From Tigriopus japonicus (lineage: Eukaryota; Arthropoda; Copepoda; Harpacticoida; Harpacticidae), in NCBI GenBank assembly GCA_010645155.1, contig CM021312.1:4853158-4917157 (forward strand): a stretch of 64,000 bases of DNA, given 5' to 3'. Position 1 is the stretch's first letter; each line of letters starts with the position of its first letter. Below are positions 1 to 13,800 of the stretch, one piece after another. Made by a program: the position numbers and the translations under genes. Under the pieces are notes generated by a model that saw nothing but the letters and a program-made list of their open reading frames with translations, was not told where the DNA came from and searched no databases.

Positions 1-1
1 A

Positions 2-136
2 ATACAGCTTATTGTTCCCTCGCCTGGTGGTGATGGGTGTTGGACCAGTTCATCTATGCCAAATTCAGCCCTTGATAGTCATGGAACAAGACTGATACAG
101 CAGCTCTTGGCACGTCTTGACTCAGAGAGCCGCTGA
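2..136 (+). CDS. Possible C-terminal end of a gene truncated by the left edge
   Basis: One frame is open from base 2 to a TGA at 134-136 and gives 44 codons with no start. The residues look protein-like: a Pro/Gly/Ser-rich stretch, then an amphipathic run ending GTRLIQQLLARLDSESR. No stop-free extension follows, and the next several hundred bases look like 3' UTR or intergenic DNA. I do not recognise a family. A 44-codon open frame can arise by chance, so this is a weak call that depends on the sequence to the left of the window. Confidence 0.3.
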   Translation: MQLIVPSPGGDGCWTSSSMPNSALDSHGTRLIQQLLARLDSESR

Positions 137-2760
137 GAATTTGCTCATTGTTCAAAGCGGTAGGAGCGTCAGCAGCAGCTTCATCAAGGCTTCTTTGTGT
201 CGGCCAAAATGAGTTGGAAAAGAATCCCAGCCCCTCCTTCCCGCCTCTTTCAAAAACTTATCTTTAGCCGGGCTTGAATCTTCAGCCCTGGATCCGGTTA
301 ACAATATCCCACAGTTCTCTGTACAAAGTAGTCGTAGACTAAGCCTTGAACTAAGGCTGCTTCAGTTCGAATTCTAGGGTTTTGTGTTATTCCTTCATCA
401 CCCCCCTCCTCTTTCTCTCTTCGTAGTTCACTTGGTAAAAGTGGATTCTTTTGAGATTTAGATTTTCAAAGGCTTTTCTTCTCGTTGCCAGGCTTTTCAA
501 GACAAGTTCCTTTTAATGGAATTGACAGACTGCGGAGAGTTTTAACACGTGCTAAGGCCAGACCTACGAATGATTGAAAAAAGGCCATCTTGTACTTTGA
601 AGTGATGTGTTCCATGGAGACTTGGACTATTCAGGTTTCTATGGAACAGACCTGGAACAATTGATGCAACTGGAGTAGCGCCCGGGTAACGGAAGTTTAT
701 GTTCCATTCCCTGAAGTCATGGTTTGGAGGCTTTCATCGGAGGATCATTCAAGAAACCCGACCAAGAACTTCAACGAAGACGGATGATGATGAAAAGGAG
801 GACAAAATTTAAAGTTCTTGACAGGTTCCAAGTTGAAGGCCTATTTTTAGGCTTGAATTTATTCAGTCAAAGTAGATCGTAATTCCCTCGTCAAGTTATG
901 GTGGTGGTGGCATGACTGGAATGTCACAATTGTTTTGAGAAAGCACTTCTTTGGAAAACACAGTTCTGTGTACGGTGGTTCTTTAACCTTGAAACTGGAA
1001 CGTACAACGGAAATGGAGACTCGAAAAAACAATCACGATCAGCATTTGCTGGTGATTGAGATTGACCTCTAATGTACTTCTGACACGAAAATAGGTTGCA
1101 TGTTAACTGCATCAATTCAGATAGGTGGAGTATGGATGACCTTAGAGTATAATGAAGGAACGTTAATCTGACTTTATACTTGAGCTTTGTTAATTAGCAG
1201 ACCTAATAATGTATTTTTGAAAAATTAGATTTACTTTCAAAGTAATATATTCATTGTCACAGCTCTTACACCACAATCCCTCCAACACGTGATAGCTAAT
1301 CGATTGTCTATGAGGGCAACACTTGAGTACGCCATAATACTGGCAAGCCAGTTCAACTGTCTACGAATGTTGGAAATTCAAGGTGAGTTATTGTGGAAGT
1401 TGAAGAAGTACAGTGCCAATAGCAATAATGCTCTTCCACTCAAGCTGCGTTGTTTGAACTTGAAAGCTCAACTTTTTCTACTAGACTATACTTGAGCTTG
1501 ATTAAGCAAATGGTAATCTCTTATTTCTTCGCCATACTTGATGATGCCCTAAGCAACTCATCTACAGTATAATGTTCCCGATAGAAAACGCTCCCCTGGA
1601 ACAATGTTTACTTTTCAGGTCAATAATTGACACTATGTAAAACCACGCCCTCTAAAAGTAAAGACAATGTTTTAAAATAATACTGAAAAAAATCCAAAAT
1701 GGAACAAGTCCATTCATTACAAGGCGATGCATTTGCTTTTTCGAAATGAAAAGTCTTGGTCTACTTTGCACTTGATGATCTCAGCGTCAAGTTAGAGGGA
1801 CCATGTTGGCTGAATATTAACGAGATTAAGGCAATTATGACATTGCAGGGAACATTCGTATGCATTCGAATTCCAGAAAAAGATGGTTCCACCTTATTGT
1901 GAGCAGGATGGATTTGTGGAAGGAAGTCATAGTCGTCGTGAGATAAAAGTATTTTTCCGAAACACCCACGTGAATGTACTGAAACTTATTGCGTATCAAG
2001 TTCAAGTTCAATGAGAATGGGATCTGCGTTGTTCCGACCATTCCCAAAAGCGTAAATGAATGACATGGGCGTTATTTTCGAACCTTATTTACAGCGTAAT
2101 TTCGAATAATAACTAAAGTGGTCCGCTTTATAAAGAAGAAATAAAAGTGATCCACTTTAAGAAATACAATGGAGCATGAAGTGATAATTTATATCAAAAA
2201 TACATATTAGCCGTGATAAAATTAAATTTTTAGGCTTTGCACATGCGCCTGAGTGTATCATTTTAAGAGTACGGCGCAATGAAAAATATGCTTGAACCTA
2301 AGTCACATTTAGTACTTTAGGGTTCAAAAGAACGTTTTTTTCTCAAAAACATGCCGAGCTTTCAGACACTTTGAGGACGAACAGCCTTGGTTGGTATGCC
2401 ATATATTAGTTTTACGGTCGACTGACATTTAGGTTTTGTACGAATGCGAGAGGAATTTCAGGAAGTGAGTGATGCTCCGATGACGTCAATTGGTTTTGGT
2501 ATTTCCCCATGCTCTCTTTCTCTCTAATGGACAAGGCTATTACAGTTAGAAGTTTACATCACTTGACCTTCAGTGCCAAAAGTCAACCTCTGTGACGTTG
2601 ATGCCTTGAAAGGTGAGCTCAAAAGTACACTCCGTTGTTTCCGAGATCTTTTCTTGGTTGACCCTTTTTCAACCTTAGAAAGGTTTCCTGCCACAGGGTC
2701 TCAAGAAAGCTTCAATTATTTCAACCCACATATTTGGCCTTGTTTTTGATCCTTTCTCTC
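137..2760. other. Gene-free stretch
   Basis: No open frame here has coding character or plausible splice partners. The short heptamer TGGAACA, or its reverse complement TGTTCCA, recurs several times between about 80 and 1900, without a clear repeat unit. I see no RNA gene or transposon end. Confidence 0.5.
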
Positions 2761-2869
2761 ACTTGAAGCCTACGCATTTCACCTTCCGGTGGTTTAGTCC
2801 CTGTACGTTGTGGGTATTTGGGAAGAGTTTGGAAGTGGATCAATCTGTAGTACACCCACTAATACTATT
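2761..2869 (+). repeat. First copy of a 109-bp duplicate flanking a gap
   Basis: This block starts ACTTGAAGCCTACG and matches 3017-3125 in direct orientation over 109 bases with a single visible mismatch (GAGTTT versus GAGCTT). The copies diverge completely afterwards. The second copy begins exactly at the first base after the N run, which is what two overlapping allelic contig ends would give. Confidence 0.9.
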
Positions 2870-2961
2870 TCCGTTACGGAAAGTGGAACCCCCTGGTATA
2901 AGCAGTACTTTCTTTTGGTTCTGGATTCTTACCCTCCCCTGGGAGAATGTAGCATTTTCTA

Positions 2962-3016
2962 NNNNNNNNNNNNNNNNNNNNNNNNNNNNNNNNNNNNNNN
3001 NNNNNNNNNNNNNNNN
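2962..3016. other. Assembly gap, 55 N
   Basis: A run of 55 N. The base after it starts a copy of the sequence found 256 bases upstream, so the contigs may overlap or be allelic and the N length need not reflect real missing DNA. Confidence 0.98.
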
Positions 3017-3125
3017 ACTTGAAGCCTACGCATTTCACCTTCCGGTGGTTTAGTCCCTGTACGTTGTGGGTATTTGGGAAGAGCTTGGAAGTGGATCAAT
3101 CTGTAGTACACCCACTAATACTATT
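3017..3125 (+). repeat. Second copy of the 109-bp duplicate flanking the gap
   Basis: Direct repeat of 2761-2869 with one visible mismatch. It begins immediately after the N run. Confidence 0.9.
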
Positions 3126-6100
3126 ACTTCTTCACTTGATTTTGCCTTTCCAGATCCAGATGTCGACTTGGAAACTCTTGTTGGAGAGCAAAAGTGGAAC
3201 CATGGATCACTGAAGGTTGCAAAGGGATCTGGACTTTTTTATTGTATGACCTGACTGCTAATCTTTTTCTGATGAAATCCTTTTAAGGTTACTAAACGAA
3301 AGCATTTTTTGGACCGCCCTCGTTCCTCTAAATTGGAAAGGATACCCTCTTTTTCCGATGATCCACAATGACCTGAAGGCTTTCGTTCCCCCAAAAACAC
3401 CATTAGAGAACAAGATGAGAAAGAGAAAAGGCCAGAAAATCTTCTATCTTTTGTTTCCCAACCAACTTGAACATTTTTTTGTGGGTGGAACAAAGCCTAT
3501 CGAGAATCTGGTCCAAAATGGTTCCACGGAAAAGTTCGTCGATGAAAAAGTGCACCTTTCAAATTCAGATTGCTCTGTCGTGTGTTATTAAATGGATTGA
3601 AATGGTTTCATCCACCACTTTCAACCGCAAAGCGAATCTGACCACAGTTATGTGAAACCAACCAACCACTCAGGCTATTGGCCGAAATTTAGAAGTGAAA
3701 GAAAAGGACTTCTCACGATTACTTTGAAGTATCATCCAAATGAAGTTTAACTTCAAAACACCAAGCATCAGCAAGTAAGAAGCATTTTGGACGATATTTG
3801 TTAAAAAATGATGATGCAATTAGAGCACAGAGGGGCTTTTGAAAAATTGCTGAATCTGTAGGAAAGTCTTTCAACTATGCATCTTAATACGGGAAAGATT
3901 TACGCCGAAACTGAGGTGTAAATCTTGGTTTCAGAACAAGGATTTATGAAGTGCACCAGTTTATTTTTATCTACCTTGCATTACAATGAAAATGGGCTAC
4001 CTCTCCGGTTACGAGCTTTTACATACTCATTGCTTTTGTTTCTGAAGTTCCAGAAGCTCATTCCTCTCGGAATTCTCCAAATAAATTTCCAACGTTATCC
4101 AAATCTACTTGGATCTAAGACAGTTTGGGATGAGAAAGCAAATCAACATGCTCAATAGATATCCCATTGACTGAATTGAAACCGCAGTTGCCATGCTACC
4201 TTTGTAAATAGAAAAATATGATATTTGATAATTGATAATGCTAATGGCAAAGCCTATCAAATTGACTCTGACCTTGGAGACCAATGAATTGAAATTGGTC
4301 CACAATCGAAAATTGGAATTAAATTACCAAAATTAGGGTCAGGAGCTTGAAACAAAGAAGCCTCATCGCTTTATTTGGCTATTTTCGTTTCCAAAGACTT
4401 TTTCCTCAATTTCAATATTATCGGTTAGTTTTGTTTAAAGGAGAAAGTCTTATTTTTTTCTAAGTTGACAAATGTGTTTGTTGGAACTTCCTGTCTCTAA
4501 TGATAACAAAATAATATGAATAAAAAAAACCTCTCCTTGATCTTTTCGTTTTTCGATCCCATAAATGTTTACATAATATTGTTAGTACTATAAAGCGCAA
4601 AAAATACACAATTACAAAATACACTTGTTTATGAAACCCTTTTTTTGCGTGTTCTTGTTATCCATTCATTTTTCATTCCATTGAATCCGCCCAAACATGA
4701 ATGCTTGAAAAACAAACCAATAGACAAGTGGATCTTGGGTTTGCCAATGAAGCACATTGCCTCTAATGGAATCCAATAGTTGCATTCAACCCTAAAGCAC
4801 TGAATTTCCTGGAGAGAGAGAGAGACAAGCGCTGAGATTTACGATTTCAAGTAAGATCAAATCAATTGCTCTCTTCTGCAAATGAGACCTGGTTTGAATC
4901 AGGTAAACTACATATTTTGTTTTTTTGCTCATTCGAATGCTTGAGAAAAAAATATCTTGTTTCACTCAGAAACTAAAGAGAGCATGGAATAAATGAGCTT
5001 GCCCTTGTGTGGTAAAACAAAGACCAGAAGAAAGTGAGCTCATTCATCCATTAATTTGTATCAATAGGATTTGCTCTGAGCCTTGAAAGAGCGTAACTTT
5101 TGACTCCCACGTATGATTGAGCTGATAAATCAAATACATAAACCATGTGTTTCGAGAAGAACGTCATTGATTTGATCTAACTGAAAATAATCACTCTCAT
5201 TCCTAACCTTCCACTCCAGAAAATTCAGTGCTTCTCGTTCCAGCTCAGTCCTGTCCAGCTCAATTACTGTAGATGTGCCACTAGTCATTTGGTTCCCATG
5301 ATCTGAATGCAAACCATCTCTAGAGTGAGTGTAAGGGTGCTCGAGATGGATGCTGTTCCAATTTTCTAAATGTACTCTGCCGGATTGCATTTCTGTTCAC
5401 ACCGTGTCATGATAGTTGTTGGGCTTGGCCTTTTCCAAAAAGATCCTAGCATTCCCGTGAAAAGAAGGCCACGTGGTTAGAGAAGAAGGGGAGACAGAGA
5501 GAGAGAGAGAAACAAATCAAGATCAATGGTCGCGAACTTCTGTCCTCAGTTGTTAACTTTAAAAGAATGAATCATGGTTATCGCTTCAATGTGTCAGCGG
5601 GACAAAGCTCAAAGGCCGGGTTGCTTCACATTTTTAGACTTGACACACAGAGAGTAGAACAAAATTGAAAAGAAAGAAGGATGAGCGGATCTTTTAGGGT
5701 TCCCAAAGGATTTTGTACCAACTCAAATTGTCCAGGACAATGGATCTCAAAGATTTGGTGACTTTTGGATAACTTCTCAGAGTTATTAGTGGGTGGAGGC
5801 TCAAGCTCAAATGAAGAAGACATGATGAAGTTGGGGAAATGATATATTGGCCAAGTTCTTTTAGATCGAGTCATTATCATAATGAGAACTTTCGCTCCTT
5901 AGCTCGGAGAGTAGTTTTTGCCTTCAATGGGATTTCCTGCGAATTTATGATTGCTTGAGTTCTTCTGAACTGTTTACAGGGCAATCCCTTCTTTATTGTT
6001 TTCAATATCATTCATGTTCTTAGTCATAACTGGAGTCAGTGTAATAAGAGTGTGCGCTTGACATTTTAGGTTCTAGTTTCTGCACTTACGCCCAAAGGAA

Positions 6101-6693
6101 ATTACCAAAGCTCCATGAAAACAACAAAGTTAGATGAAAATGAAAAAAAATCTGAGCTGTTTTTCGCCTTTTCTGTTTTCTTTTCCATCGCAAATTATAT
6201 GGAGCCACTTTGTTCTAAGTAGGGCCATCAAACTCATGTCCATACTCTTCTAAATGCTCTGGCTCGATCGAAACACTTTTTAAGAAACGAAATAGACGAA
6301 AAACATTGAGCTCGATGGACGTACTATTTTTCAAATTGATTATCCAACCCCAACACAATCCGGCAAATTTACTTTTCCTGAACAATAACCTAAGCTCGGC
6401 AAGTGATCGAAACGGGTCGTAAACTTTCCAGTCAGTGAAGTTTCCTAACTTGTCAGACAAGTTAGGGTGTCAGAAGGTGGCGCTTTCATTGGAGGTGGCA
6501 ACTGGCTGACTTATCAGCCTCTCTTCTAATGTAACCTCGTTGGAAGCTAAATAACAGTGAAATTGCCAGCCCTGAATGGAATCAGAATTTGTTCCTCAAA
6601 ACTAAAGGAAACACTCTCTTGTACTGATGTGTTTCGAGCTGGATTTTTCACAGAGGTCCCAGAGTGCAGATACTGGGCAGATACCGGGAGATA
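3126..6693. other. Gene-free stretch with GA microsatellites
   Basis: No convincing coding exon. Two short (GA)n tracts occur near 4812-4825 and 5496-5511. An AGGTGGCGC nonamer at 6475-6483 matches the core consensus of arthropod CTCF sites, but one such match is expected by chance. Confidence 0.5.
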
Positions 6694-6975
6694 CCCATAG
6701 AGGTCTATAGAGCGGAGATACTAAAGCAGGCCGGTCGTGAAATTTTATTGTGGGCAGCAAGGGCCATTTGTCATCAGCGACTAGTTGAAACTTGCCCAAA
6801 TAAGTGCAATGAACTGACGTTTGCACTATGATCTTCTACTTGTAAGGGCAAGGTTTTACGATATTCGTCGGAAATATTTGCTTTTTCACGCAAATTTTGG
6901 GGAAGTTTGGCCAAAATCAGCTGCATTCAAGGCAGACAAAATGACCACAATGGCCTCTCTATAGACCTCTATGGG
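6694..6975. repeat. Perfect 19-bp inverted repeat with 244-bp spacer
   Basis: CCCATAGAGGTCTATAGAG at 6694-6712 is the exact reverse complement of 6957-6975. Each arm is itself nearly self-complementary around AGGTCTATAGA. The 244-bp spacer contains no gene. This may be the ends of a short element whose outer limits I cannot define. No target duplication is visible. Confidence 0.6.
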
Positions 6976-7103
6976 ATTTTTGGCATAGTTTTGCCATTTT
7001 GGTCCTTTAGGGTCAAAAAGCTTACCAAAATTTGATTTTTCAAAGGCAAGAGATCGAATTTCCCAATAAAATATGGCAGCACTACCAACTCGAAGTTCAT
7101 CAG

Positions 7104-7811
7104 TAGAGCGGCCGAAAATATCTAATCTTGAAGGCCAAATATTTAAATGATATTTAAGAAAAAACATCATTTTTTTTTAAATATGTTAATTACAACCAAA
7201 TATTTAAGAAATGTTTAAATTTGTAAGGAGTCTAGTGAAATAAATTGTTAAATTTGGCAAATTTAACAATTTAACAAATTGGCAATGGCAGAAATATAAG
7301 TAAACTAATCTGCAGTGCTAAAAAAATCATACCGGGCAATGATAATTGGTTATTATTGACAGTCCTTATTTATATCCAACATTTGATTAATATCTTACTG
7401 CCTAATGTTTGGTTGAATATTCAAACCAGAGATCCTATATTTTTTTATCTTGTTGGAGTTGCAGTTTTCTATTTTAGATTAAAATCCGTTAATGTAATTT
7501 TTGAGACCAAGCTGGCAAAATATTTATTTCCTGCGCACATTTACCATTTTAGTTTGCCTATTCCAGTCAAAAAGAGTCATAAAAGTTAAAAAATTGGAAG
7601 ATTTTGACAATTTAGTTTTTGGAAAGGTCAGATTTTTTGTCAAAACATTTACTGAAATTGTGGAGATTCTTGAAATACGTGTATTTCAATGAAAAACGGG
7701 AATTTTCAGTTAATTTAGAAGAAGCAGCCCAAGTATTTAAAAAGCGCTCAAAAACACTAAATATCTAAATTAAATATTTTTATGTCTAATTAAATATTTT
7801 CGGCCGCTCTA
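7104..7811. mobile_element. hAT-like non-autonomous element, 708 bp
   Basis: The element begins TAGAGCGGCCGAAAATAT and ends with its reverse complement, ATATTTTCGGCCGCTCTA. Inverted similarity continues imperfectly inward through an AT-rich core. It is bounded by TTCATCAG (7096-7103) and TGCATCAG (7812-7819), an 8-bp duplication with one mismatch, as hAT transposons make. There is no transposase frame: the ORFs inside are short and AT-rich, so it would depend on a transposase supplied elsewhere. The TAGAG start matches several other elements in this window. Confidence 0.75.
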
Positions 7812-7819
7812 TGCATCAG

Positions 7820-10800
7820 CAATAACTAAGATCGAACTCAAACTCGATTTATGTCTTTGGTCAAAAAGTTTAATACAGCCTGCCTATTTGAATAGAACTT
7901 AAACTTCGAGTCAAAAAGTGGCAGCACTTCCAACAAGAAATCCATCACTACTCTCTTGATGCTGTTTTCAAAGATGTTACTGAAGTTGTTTCTTGTAATA
8001 TCATTTCATTTTATTCCGGAGTTTTGCAATGCTGGAGTAATGTTTCCAAAGCCTAATGGGGTAAAATTTCACTTCATTTTGGCTGCAATCAGGAAAACCT
8101 CTAATCAAAACAATTTATCAAAGATTTTACAATGACTTTAGCATCTTTCCTAAATATATGTCGAATTAAACAACACAATTTATAAAATTGCAAGACACCA
8201 TTCAAGAGTTGTAATTTAAATTATTGTTTTTTGACTTGCACTTGACTTCTAAAGGAAGCTAGGCTCACAAATTTTAAATGAAGAATCTGACCTTTATTTT
8301 TACGTGTAGAGCTCGGAATAGGTTGCTATTTTAACCCTAACGTTGCTGTATTTTTGTCCTTGAGTTGCAATTTTTGTTGTCAAGAGTTGCACTCAATGTG
8401 ACGATAGTTGCGAAGGGGTTGCTATTTTCTGGCCTGAAAATGGCACTTTTTGACAATATGTATCAGTTTTGGGCAAAAGTTTGTTATCTTAATATTGTCT
8501 TTTCTTGAACTTTTAACTTGCATTATCAGAGAGTTTTGCTTTGCGCAAATTATTCTGGAATTTTGAAACACCATTTTTTTCTTTAAAAGGTCTTGCAAAC
8601 GTGCGTTTTAATATACAAGTCAAACAATTTTACGCAGGATATAATTGATCGAGACCAAAAAAATGCTAAAAGTTGCTGAATTTGTCTAAAATGGCCAAAA
8701 AATGCAATGTTTGGTGCAAGTTGCATTTTGCATTTTTGTCCAAGCCCTATTCATGAGCTTTGGAAATCGAACCCGATCTTTTCCATTCGGCACAGAAAAA
8801 CATCAATTACAATTCCTTACCAATTTACGATGATATTGATGTCGGAATTCCATTACCATGCCAGTATCCAATGATTTCGATAAGTAGTTTTTTTGTATGT
8901 TGTCCTTACGTTTTATGTTTAAGATACTTTGAAACCAACCAAGTAGTATGAACCTAATTTTGAGCATATCAAGGATCAACTAGGATTTACGGTCCTCTCA
9001 TATTTAAGCACTACATAGATTTGTAGATTATGGCGTAGATTGTAGAAAATCCAGATTTGAAGCAACCAAGGTGTATGAACTGACTAATAATTCAATAGGA
9101 AATTGTGCTGGTTTTTAAAGAAAGGGGTTGTCTTAAAATAAAGCTTGTTTCGTTCGTGATCTGCTTCGAAAATGCATGAATCCTCTCTAATAACTTGACT
9201 TTTGCAAATCGAAAAGGTTAATCAAGATATTTTTTCATGGACGTGCAAATGCCGCTAAATATCATTACCGAATATTTTTACTAGGTCGCTAACATTTCCA
9301 GATAAGGGAACCAGATAACCATGCAATGCAACAACTTGGATCACCTTGTTCCAATTGGAATCGTTGGAAATGTCACGGGAGAAATTGATCCATAACCAAA
9401 ATGCATCATGTAATGAATCCTGTATTAGAGCTCAGAGCACAAGGCCAACTGGTTCCATTTGTGAACACCACTTAAGCACTCCCATGTGCATTGCCAACAC
9501 TTGGAATATCAAGTTCTCCTCTTGGATCAACTCCGAAGGCATTCATTCGACTTTCTCCACTTTTATTCCCAGTCACGAAAAGCACATTGAAAAGTTTTCT
9601 TTCAATAAACAAGACATTGATAAGTTCGCACGCCTTGAAATTGTTTCACTTTGCCCTTCTTAGGCTAAACAAGAAAGGTTATCCTTTATAATATTGCACC
9701 TTCACGTTCAACCTCAAATGGAAATGAAGATCTTGGGACATGGATTGTCATATTTTTAGAGTTTTAGGTTCAAAGTTTAAGAGATGTCCCGCCTTTAGAA
9801 ACTTACAATATGGGGCGATTTAAGACCTGTTTGGACACTCATGTTCCAAGATGGACCAAAGTTAGCTCAAAGTAGTTCGATATGTGGACGCATGTTGAGC
9901 CCATACGACTTTGAAAAAGAGGACGAAAGAACCACTCTCATGTTCCAAAAACCATTGAAAGTGCAACCCCAGTTAATGCGATGCACATTTGGCCTATCAA
10001 ATCCTGTGCAGGAAATTATTTGCATTGCAAGAAACCATGGCAACAGGCAGAACTTAATGGGTCAGGAGAGACAACACCAAAAAAATGGCATGCCTCAAGA
10101 AAATAACCCAACGTAAATGCAACCCTTCAAGTTTGGAACAACTTTGTGATAACATGAAGGCAACACCCACTCGTTCAAATCAGTCCAATTGGAACACTTT
10201 GGGCAAGTTCGACGTAACGTTTTCCAATCCCACGGAAATTGGAACACTACTTTATCATGCGATCTGGCAACACTTGACAAGGCACAATCACGGATTCAAT
10301 TCAAGGATGTAAAAGCGTAACTTGATCAGATGGAGATTGATCACTTTGACTTTTTCTCGCAAAAAAACAGATTATCCAACAAGTTTTTTTATGATTCTCT
10401 AGATATAGAGAATGCTTAGTAACATGTTTGAAAACGAGGATTTCATCAAAATAGGATATGAAAGGATTGGTAGACATGTACTGAAAACACAATTTAAAGT
10501 TGGAAAAACAATGCAAGAATACACCAGCTCCGTTTAAGGTTATTCAGGATTGTGTTTTATGTGAATTACTTTGGACGTTAGCATATACATAGTGTTTGGA
10601 AGAGCTCTTTAATATAATTATACTTTTTTAACAACTGCGTTATCAATTCTACATTGTAGAAAAGCAGGTTACGGACTTGGCACTCGTATACATCCTACTA
10701 CGTCCATGTATCCTAAAGAATTCGCTCCTTATTGGGATTCATCAAAATGGAATTTAGCAAAACGTGGAAAGGATAACAAAAAAATAATTTCATGTTAAAC

Positions 10801-13800
10801 TCAATATACAAAGCAAGAATGCGGATGTTGGAATTGTATGTTGAAATGTGCTTTTCCAAACGTACATGTGTTTGAGAGAGTGCTCCATTGACCTAGTTTC
10901 CCCACTTTCCCCAATCCCATCACACAAACTACAGAACACCCCCCCCACAATGTGTGTTCTCCTGGGGTGAAACAGGGAGTTGACTAATTGGCTAGCCTTC
11001 TCCCTGATCCCTCTTTAAGCCTTAAAACTTATATATCTGGCCTTTTCGAAGCATCCAACTTCTCTCTATAACGATGATATATACGTAGAAGAATCATTAT
11101 AATAACGAGCCATCCAATAACACACTTTTCTTACTGCCATTTTTTTGGAAGTAACCCTCTCGAATTCCCCTCCCCTCTCTTACTCATAGAGATAATTAGA
11201 GAAGAAATACTTGAGTACATTGGAAAAGATCATATGAAATGTTCCTAAGCAGAAAGGACTACTCCAGCTGTTCTTCCCAATCTTCAGTTGATATTGATTT
11301 GCCCATGTTAGACATTATTCTAACAATTTAGATAAGTGAGACCATTTGTCTCAAGCTAAATCCAAATTTAAAAATATTTTTGGGTGCAAACTCATTTTAA
11401 CACATGACGCAGACCAAGGAGGAATGTATTTTTTTTTTGTTTTGAAGTTTGGTGACTCTGCATTTTGAAATTGTCACTGAACGGAACGTAATTGGTAATT
11501 AAATTTTTTTTTTGTTCCTCTCTACGTATCTCTATGCTCTCTCCCTTTATCCAGTCAGTCTATTTCCCCTTACTTCGTCTGCTTTTTCTAGTGGAGTAAT
11601 GCCAAAGCATGCACTCTTTCCCGAGGGTAGGGGAATAACATGACAGCTTTAACCCACAAATTTTACGAGCCAGACTTGCTTTACCAAGGATCGAAGGTGA
11701 GAGTGAACTCACTTTTGGCACTAGAAATCAACTAGCTTCCAACATTTGGATTCAATCGCTTGATTAGATGGAACCATGGGGAGTCTCGGGAGACGAGTAT
11801 TTCAAGTCCTAATAGATCGAGGTTTCACACGAAAAGGTTGGCGTGTTCTGTCGCATTGTCATTAAAATTGAAATGATGTCGTGAATTTGAATATTTCTTC
11901 ACTTGATATCTCTGACAGTCGACGCGATTTGGAATTCCCCGGAATCCAGATGAACAGAGACTTGAATAGAGCTCATTTAAACCGAGTTAGAACACGATGA
12001 TGATGACTGCGGATGAAAGTCGAAACGAGGATGTCTTTCCACTTCCTGTTCCATGCTTGAAATCATTTGGGGAGGAATTTTTTAATAAGGCAAACAAAAG
12101 AAAAAAGATAGTTGTTACTTGAGGCTTGAGAGTGGAAGAGTCTGTTTTGAGAACAAAGAACATCTCGACACTAAATTTATGTCTAGACAAGCCGTTTCCG
12201 AAAAGAGCTGTTTTCTCACACGTCAAGAATGATGACGCAGAGCCCTTTCCGATTATCTTTTATTTATCCCAAAGATCTTTATAACGATTGCTTGTGGAGC
12301 TTATTTACATAAAATACAGGAATCTCAACACAAACTTCTTGATTGCGGAATGACGTAAAGGAATTTCATCCCGTATGGGAAATCCCTAAATGAAAATGCT
12401 CTTTTGAGAAAGGACCCATTTCAATTTTATTGTTGACCCGTTGTCAGATCGAATTTGGAACTTGTTCCTCAACTGAAATGTTCCCACTCTTGTTCCTGTT
12501 TCGTGTTGTTCCTCTCACGGGCTTGGCTTTAAGGGCAAGATGATATTTAAATGTCTCAACCTTCAACAGCAATTGGACAATGCAGAACTAGGGTAGTTGG
12601 CCTTTGAGGATCTCTGTGCTCTTGTTCCAGACTTTTTTTGAAGGTGTGTGTGCTAATATTGGGTGTGTTTACATTGATGTTTGCCATTCAAGGGCCAATA
12701 TTGTAGGCCTAGAATGGATTCTTGGAACATCCACTCCTTTCCTTAGATATTTCACAAGAATACATTGAGAGAAGTGGGATTTCATGTCGGGTATTTCGAT
12801 TTCATTCTCCTGATCTCTTAAGAGGATTTCCAAAGGTCTTGGGATGACATTTGATATCACAAGAGACTCCGAACGAACTTTAATAAAAAATGACTTTTGA
12901 CACGAGACCGAATTCCCTCTGGATGAGATATTTCGGTCAATCTTGAGCTGAATCATACTACAAGTATTTCGAAGCAAGCATTTGGAGCAACCTACTCAAG
13001 ATCTTGTGGATCTCATTTGGTGGAATGAAGCCAGGAACACAAGCGTTAGCGATTCGCAAATGCCAGACTGATCTTTACATGGAACGAGGGTCCAATAATA
13101 CAAGATGGACCTTTCACGTTCTCCACTACCCACACCTGATCCCATCAGCGGAAAGTTTGTTTAAAATTGGGAGATCGTTGGAATTTGCTCTTATGTTCAA
13201 AACGAGATCTTGCCTAATAGGTTCCTGGAACATTTGCAAGATGGCACCAGAGTCGCGTTGGTGTGACCTATTTCATTGTATGTATTCTCTGGCGCTTTTT
13301 GTATTGTGCAAAGGACCTTTGATGACGATAAAAAAAAGAGTCCCTGAGAAATGTCTCGAAATTGGAAAGACATTATGAACCGATTGGTTGTGTTAAATTG
13401 AGTGAGCTCTTAAGGCAAGCGTTTCAATCAAAAAGGCCATTGGATGAATGGATAATTCATGGCCTTCGCTCTCAGGCTCACCAATCTTGGTAGTACAATA
13501 AACAGACATTTAAATATGGTGGCCTTTTTTCTCTGACATTTCTTATCACCTGAATAAAAAATGGCAAATTCTGAGTAGGGTAAAAATTCAATCACTGATG
13601 ACATTTGGCTCTTTGTTCCAATAAGATTGGCCAAGAATGACTATGAGGAAATCGAATGGAAATCTGCTAAAGACAGAATTGGCCTCTTACAGCCGGCAAT
13701 TACATATTGCTTCCTTCTTGAATCCATAGAAACTTTAATTTTAGTTTTAAAAAATGAACCTCACACGAGCAAAATTTAACCTTCAGTTTGAACGAAAATA

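Noticed and set aside
12..1900. Recurring TGGAACA/TGTTCCA words
   Set aside because: They have no regular spacing, strand bias or extended consensus, and I cannot compute whether the count exceeds chance.
4860..4915. A T-arm-like hairpin, ACCTG-GTTTGAAT-CAGGT
   Set aside because: No D arm, anticodon arm or acceptor stem at the right distance, so it is not a tRNA.
8311..8760. Inverted AGCTC...AATAGG ends around GTTGC-rich DNA
   Set aside because: The pairing is short and imperfect and no target duplication is readable, so it is not listed as an element.
9346..9663. 105-codon open frame
   Set aside because: No domain, unlikely composition, overlapping frames of similar length and no splice context.
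13004..13378. 124-codon open frame
   Set aside because: Mixed composition without any motif; the length is reachable by chance in 64 kb.
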